A stretch of 64,000 bases of DNA from Microbacterium suwonense (GTDB lineage Bacteria > Actinomycetota > Actinomycetes > Actinomycetales > Microbacteriaceae): positions 186,001-250,000 of the forward strand of contig NZ_AP027728.1 in assembly GCF_030296555.1 (NCBI RefSeq), read 5' to 3'. Below the pieces are notes generated by a model. It saw only the letters and a list, made by a program, of their open reading frames with translations. It did not search any database and was not told the DNA's origin. Made by a program: the position numbers and the translations under genes. Of this stretch, positions 61,176 through 64,000 are shown one piece after another (position 1 is the first letter of the stretch; each line of letters opens with the position of its first letter).

Positions 61176-64000
61176 ATGACGGTGTCGATGAGGCTGATGT
61201 CGGCGGGCGATGGGTACAAGTACCTGTTGCGCACCGTCGCAGCCGGGGACGGTGACCGCGACCTCTCGACGCCGCTGACGCGCTACTACGGCGCCGACGG
61301 CACGCCACCCGGCAGGTGGATGGGTGATGGCGTGGCTGCGCTTGGAGGCGGACGACTCCTCGTGGGCGAAGAGGTCTCCGAGGCCCAGCTCCAGCTGCTC
61401 ATCGGTATGGGCCGCGACCCCATCACGGGCGAACCACTCGGGCGGGCGTATCCGCAATACAAGCCCAGAGCCGATCGGATCGCCGAGCGAGTCGCTGCGC
61501 TCGCGCCCGATCTAAGCGCTCCGGCGCGCGGTCGCGAGGTGGCTGCGATCGAAGCTGAAGAGTCAGCGCGGGGCACCCGTCGAGCGGTCGCAGGATATGA
61601 CTACACGTTCTCGATCCCGAAGTCCGCCTCCGTGCTCTGGGGGTCGCCGACGCTGGGACGCAATCGCTCATCGTTGATGCCCACCATGCGGCGGTTGCAG
61701 AGGCGGTTGCGTTCATGGAGCGCGAAGTTGCAGCCACTCGCGCCGGTGCAACCCCGGCGACGGTGCCGTTGCGCAGGTCGACGTACGCGGGTTGATCGCG
61801 ACGGCATACGACCACTACGACTCACGGGCTGGCGACCCACACCTACACACCCACGTCGTCATCGGCAACAAGGTCCAGACCGTGCTCGACAACAAATGGC
61901 GCAGCCTCGACAGCCGCCCGATGCACGCCGCAACGGTCGCGCTCTCCGAGCTTCATGAAGCCGTGTTCGCCGACCACCTCACACGCACACTGGGCGTCGA
62001 ATGGGAAGCCCGCGAGCGAGGTCGCGACCGAAACCCGGCGTGGAGCATTGCCTCAGTTCCGCAGGCCCTGGTCGATGCGTTTTCATCGCGTTCGAGACAC
62101 ATTGATGAGGAGAAGGATCGTCTCATCGCGGCGTACGTCGAGAAGCACGGCAGGCAGCCATCCAGTGCGAGGATCATCAAGCTGCGTGCTCAGGCGACAC
62201 TCGCGACGCGGCCGGAGAAGGAGATCCATTCGCTCGCTGACCTCACTGACCGCTGGCGGCAACGCGCTGGGGCGATCCTGGAGGAAGGCGCGACGAGCTG
62301 GGCGCGAACGGTTGTCGCCAACGATGCGCCAATGTTGTTACGTGCAGACGATATGCCAGTGGACGTCATCGCGAACCTCGGCTCGAGCGTGGTCGCGACT
62401 GTAGGGGAGAAGCGCTCCACCTGGCGACGCTGGAACCTCACCGCCGAGGCGGCCCGCCAGACAATGGGGTATCGCTTTGCGAGCACGCGCGACCGCGAGG
62501 CGGTGATCGGCATGGTCGTGGATGCTGCCGAGAGTGCATCATTCCGGTTGACGCCGCCCGAGCTGGCATCCAGTCCCGCAGTCTTCCGACGTGCCGATGA
62601 GTCGTCGGTGTTCCGCCCGAAGCATTCCACCGTCTTCTCATCAGGGGAACTGCTCGACGCCGAGGACCGATTGCTGCAGCTCTCACGCACGACGTCGGGC
62701 CCCACGATTCCGCTGGCGACCATCGAACGAGTTTCGCGGAAGCCGGACGGTGAGCGACGGATGCTCGGCGTTGATCAAGCATCCGCGCTGGCGGCGATCG
62801 CCGTGTCTGGACGTGTGGTCGACGTGCTGGTCGGCCCCGCCGGAGCAGGAAAGACGACAGCGATGAGCGCGCTCCGGCAGGCGTGGGAAAAGGAACACGG
62901 CCCCGGCTCTGTTGTCGGACTCGCGCCCTCGTCGGGCGCGGCCGAGGTGCTCGGCGAAGACCTCGGGATCGTGACTGAGAACACCGCGAAGTGGTGGCAG
63001 ACACACCTCCAAACCGGTGAGACGTTTACCGCGAATCAGCTCGTGATCATCGACGAGGCATCCCTTGCCGGAACGCTGTCACTTGACCGCATCGTCGGGC
63101 TCGCGGCGGACACTGGAGCGAAGGTGTTGCTCGTTGGTGACTACGCGCAGCTCCAAGCTGTGGACGCGGGCGGTGCGTTCGGGCTTCTCGCTCACGACCG
63201 TGACGACGTCGCCGAACTCGTCGACGTGCACCGTTTCACACACGACTGGGAGAAGCGCGCCTCCTCGACCTCCGCCACGGTCGCGCCGAAGTGCTCGACA
63301 CCTACGCGGAGCGCGGCCGCATCGTTGAGGGTGACACCGAAGCCATGATCGAGGCCGCGTACGCTGCATGGCGGACCGACCAACTCGTCGGGCGGGCGAC
63401 CGTGCTCGTCTCTGACTCGAACGAATCGGTCACTGCGCTCAACACTCGTGCACGTACAGCCCTGATCCTCGATGGTGTCGTGCGCGGCCCGCGCGAAGTT
63501 GACCTGCACGACGGCACCCAAGCGGCGAACGGCGACGTCGTGATCACGCGTAAGAACGATCGGCGACTTCGGGCAGCTGGAAGCTGGGTACGCAATGGTG
63601 ACCGCTGGCACGTTCTCGATGTTCGCACGGATGGTTCGATGCTCATTCGACGGGAAGGACGCTCACGAGGAGCCAACCTGCTGCTCCCGGCAGACTACGT
63701 CGCCGAGCACGTCGATCTCGGCTACGCTGTCACCTCCTTCCGCGCCCAAGGCCTGACCACTGACACAGCGCATGTACTTGTGGATGCTTCGCTGACGCGC
63801 GAGAGCCTGTACGTCGCAATGACCCGGGGTCGCGACGCGAACATCGCCTACGTCGCAGTCGACAAGCCCGATGACTCCCACGTAGGTCCGCACCCCGGCG
63901 ACCATGGGGAGGCCACCGCACAGAGCGTTCTGAGTGGTGTGCTCCAGCACGTGGGCGCCGAGCTGTCTGCGCACGAAACCCTCGCTGCCGAGCAAGAGCT
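61176..64000 (+). CDS. MobF relaxase-helicase (TrwC/TraA type; three 1-base shifts; 3' end outside window)
   Basis: Conjugative relaxase that nicks oriT and unwinds the transferred strand. From ATG 61176: MTVSMRLMSAGDGYKYLLRT with the N-terminal catalytic Tyr region, the metal-binding His triad in DPHLHTHVVIGN, the RecD-like helicase with Walker A LVGPAGAGKTTAM and IIDEAS, and the late motif GYAVTSFRAQGLTTDTAHV then ESLYVAMTRGRD. As given the frame shifts at about 61640 (GGGGGTCGCC), 61757 (CCCCGGCGAC) and 63263 (GCCTCCTCGAC); one added G/C at each joins the family sequence throughout. The protein continues past 64000. Confidence 0.88.

Larger units (their letters stand above)
12080..64000. 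mobile_element. Integrative and conjugative element (left end; right end outside window)
   Basis: Between the nrd terminator and the right edge are integrase, excisionase, replication/partition genes (primase-polymerase, ParB, SSB), a full-looking type IV secretion set (VirB4, VirD4, TrbL/VirB6, SCO6880-like, DUF6112, M23 protein), a MobF relaxase and resistance and restriction-modification cargo. The left boundary is placed after the nrdF terminator by inference; no direct repeat can be checked because the right end is not in the window. At least 51.9 kb long. Integration is just downstream of nrdF and leaves the nrd operon intact. Confidence 0.85.

Overview
The window is high-GC DNA of a Microbacterium-like actinobacterium (Microbacteriaceae). 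Clues are actinobacterial protein families throughout (DUF445, DUF4913, DUF2637, DUF6112, SCO6880-like, MAB_1171c-like, CmtR) and a class Ib nrdHIEF operon. It has two parts: about 12 kb of chromosome and at least 51.6 kb of an integrative and conjugative element (ICE) that runs off the right edge.

Chromosomal part (1-12075): a partial formimidoylglutamase-like enzyme, an NAD(P)-binding epimerase-like protein, a divergent GH13 glucosidase plus GPH sugar symporter pair, DUF445, a CsoR-type repressor, an acyl-CoA dehydrogenase-like protein, and nrdH-nrdI-nrdE-nrdF (manganese ribonucleotide reductase) ending in a strong terminator.

ICE core: tyrosine integrase and excisionase (12.1-13.9 kb, with paired 9-bp repeats upstream of int), a DprA-like protein, then a long leftward operon read from 42.6 kb down to 15.4 kb. 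In transcription order it encodes a small ORF, ArdC antirestriction protein, primase-polymerase, DUF2637 protein, two unknowns, ParB, a VirB8-like candidate, an M23/lytic protein, two DUF6112 pilin-like proteins, TrbL/VirB6, SCO6880-like, an unknown, VirB4 ATPase, an unknown, VirD4/TraG, SSB and DUF4913. Most junctions are ATGA or TGATG overlaps. A MobF relaxase (61.2-64.0+ kb) completes the transfer machinery. Divergently, an XRE regulator, an ImmA/IrrE peptidase, a membrane protein and an alpha/beta hydrolase (42.8-45.9 kb) form the likely control module, with four operator-like palindromes between it and the transfer operon.

Cargo splits the transfer operon in three places: cmtR-cadA (cadmium), a drug-efflux MFS gene, and merR/merA (mercury). 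The cadA gene is itself broken by two insertion sequences, each carrying a resistance gene upstream of its transposase: an IS481-family element with cmx (chloramphenicol export) and an IS5-family element with aph(6) (streptomycin kinase). Removing both elements in silico rejoins the cadA frame at both junctions, apart from one separate 1-base shift. Further right lie a six-gene type III-like restriction-modification operon (HTH, Mod, Res, SNF2 helicase, GNAT-PIN fusion, ASCH protein) and a copper operon (DUF6153, DUF305, CueP, CopB) with a CsoR-type operator.

Several clearly real genes (DUF445, cadA, MFS, SCO6880-like, ArdC, GNAT-PIN, relaxase three times) are each split by one apparently missing G/C base, which points to consensus errors or shared decay. 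The best candidates for undescribed biology are the Mod-Res-SNF2-GNAT/PIN-ASCH operon and the XRE-ImmA-membrane-hydrolase module.
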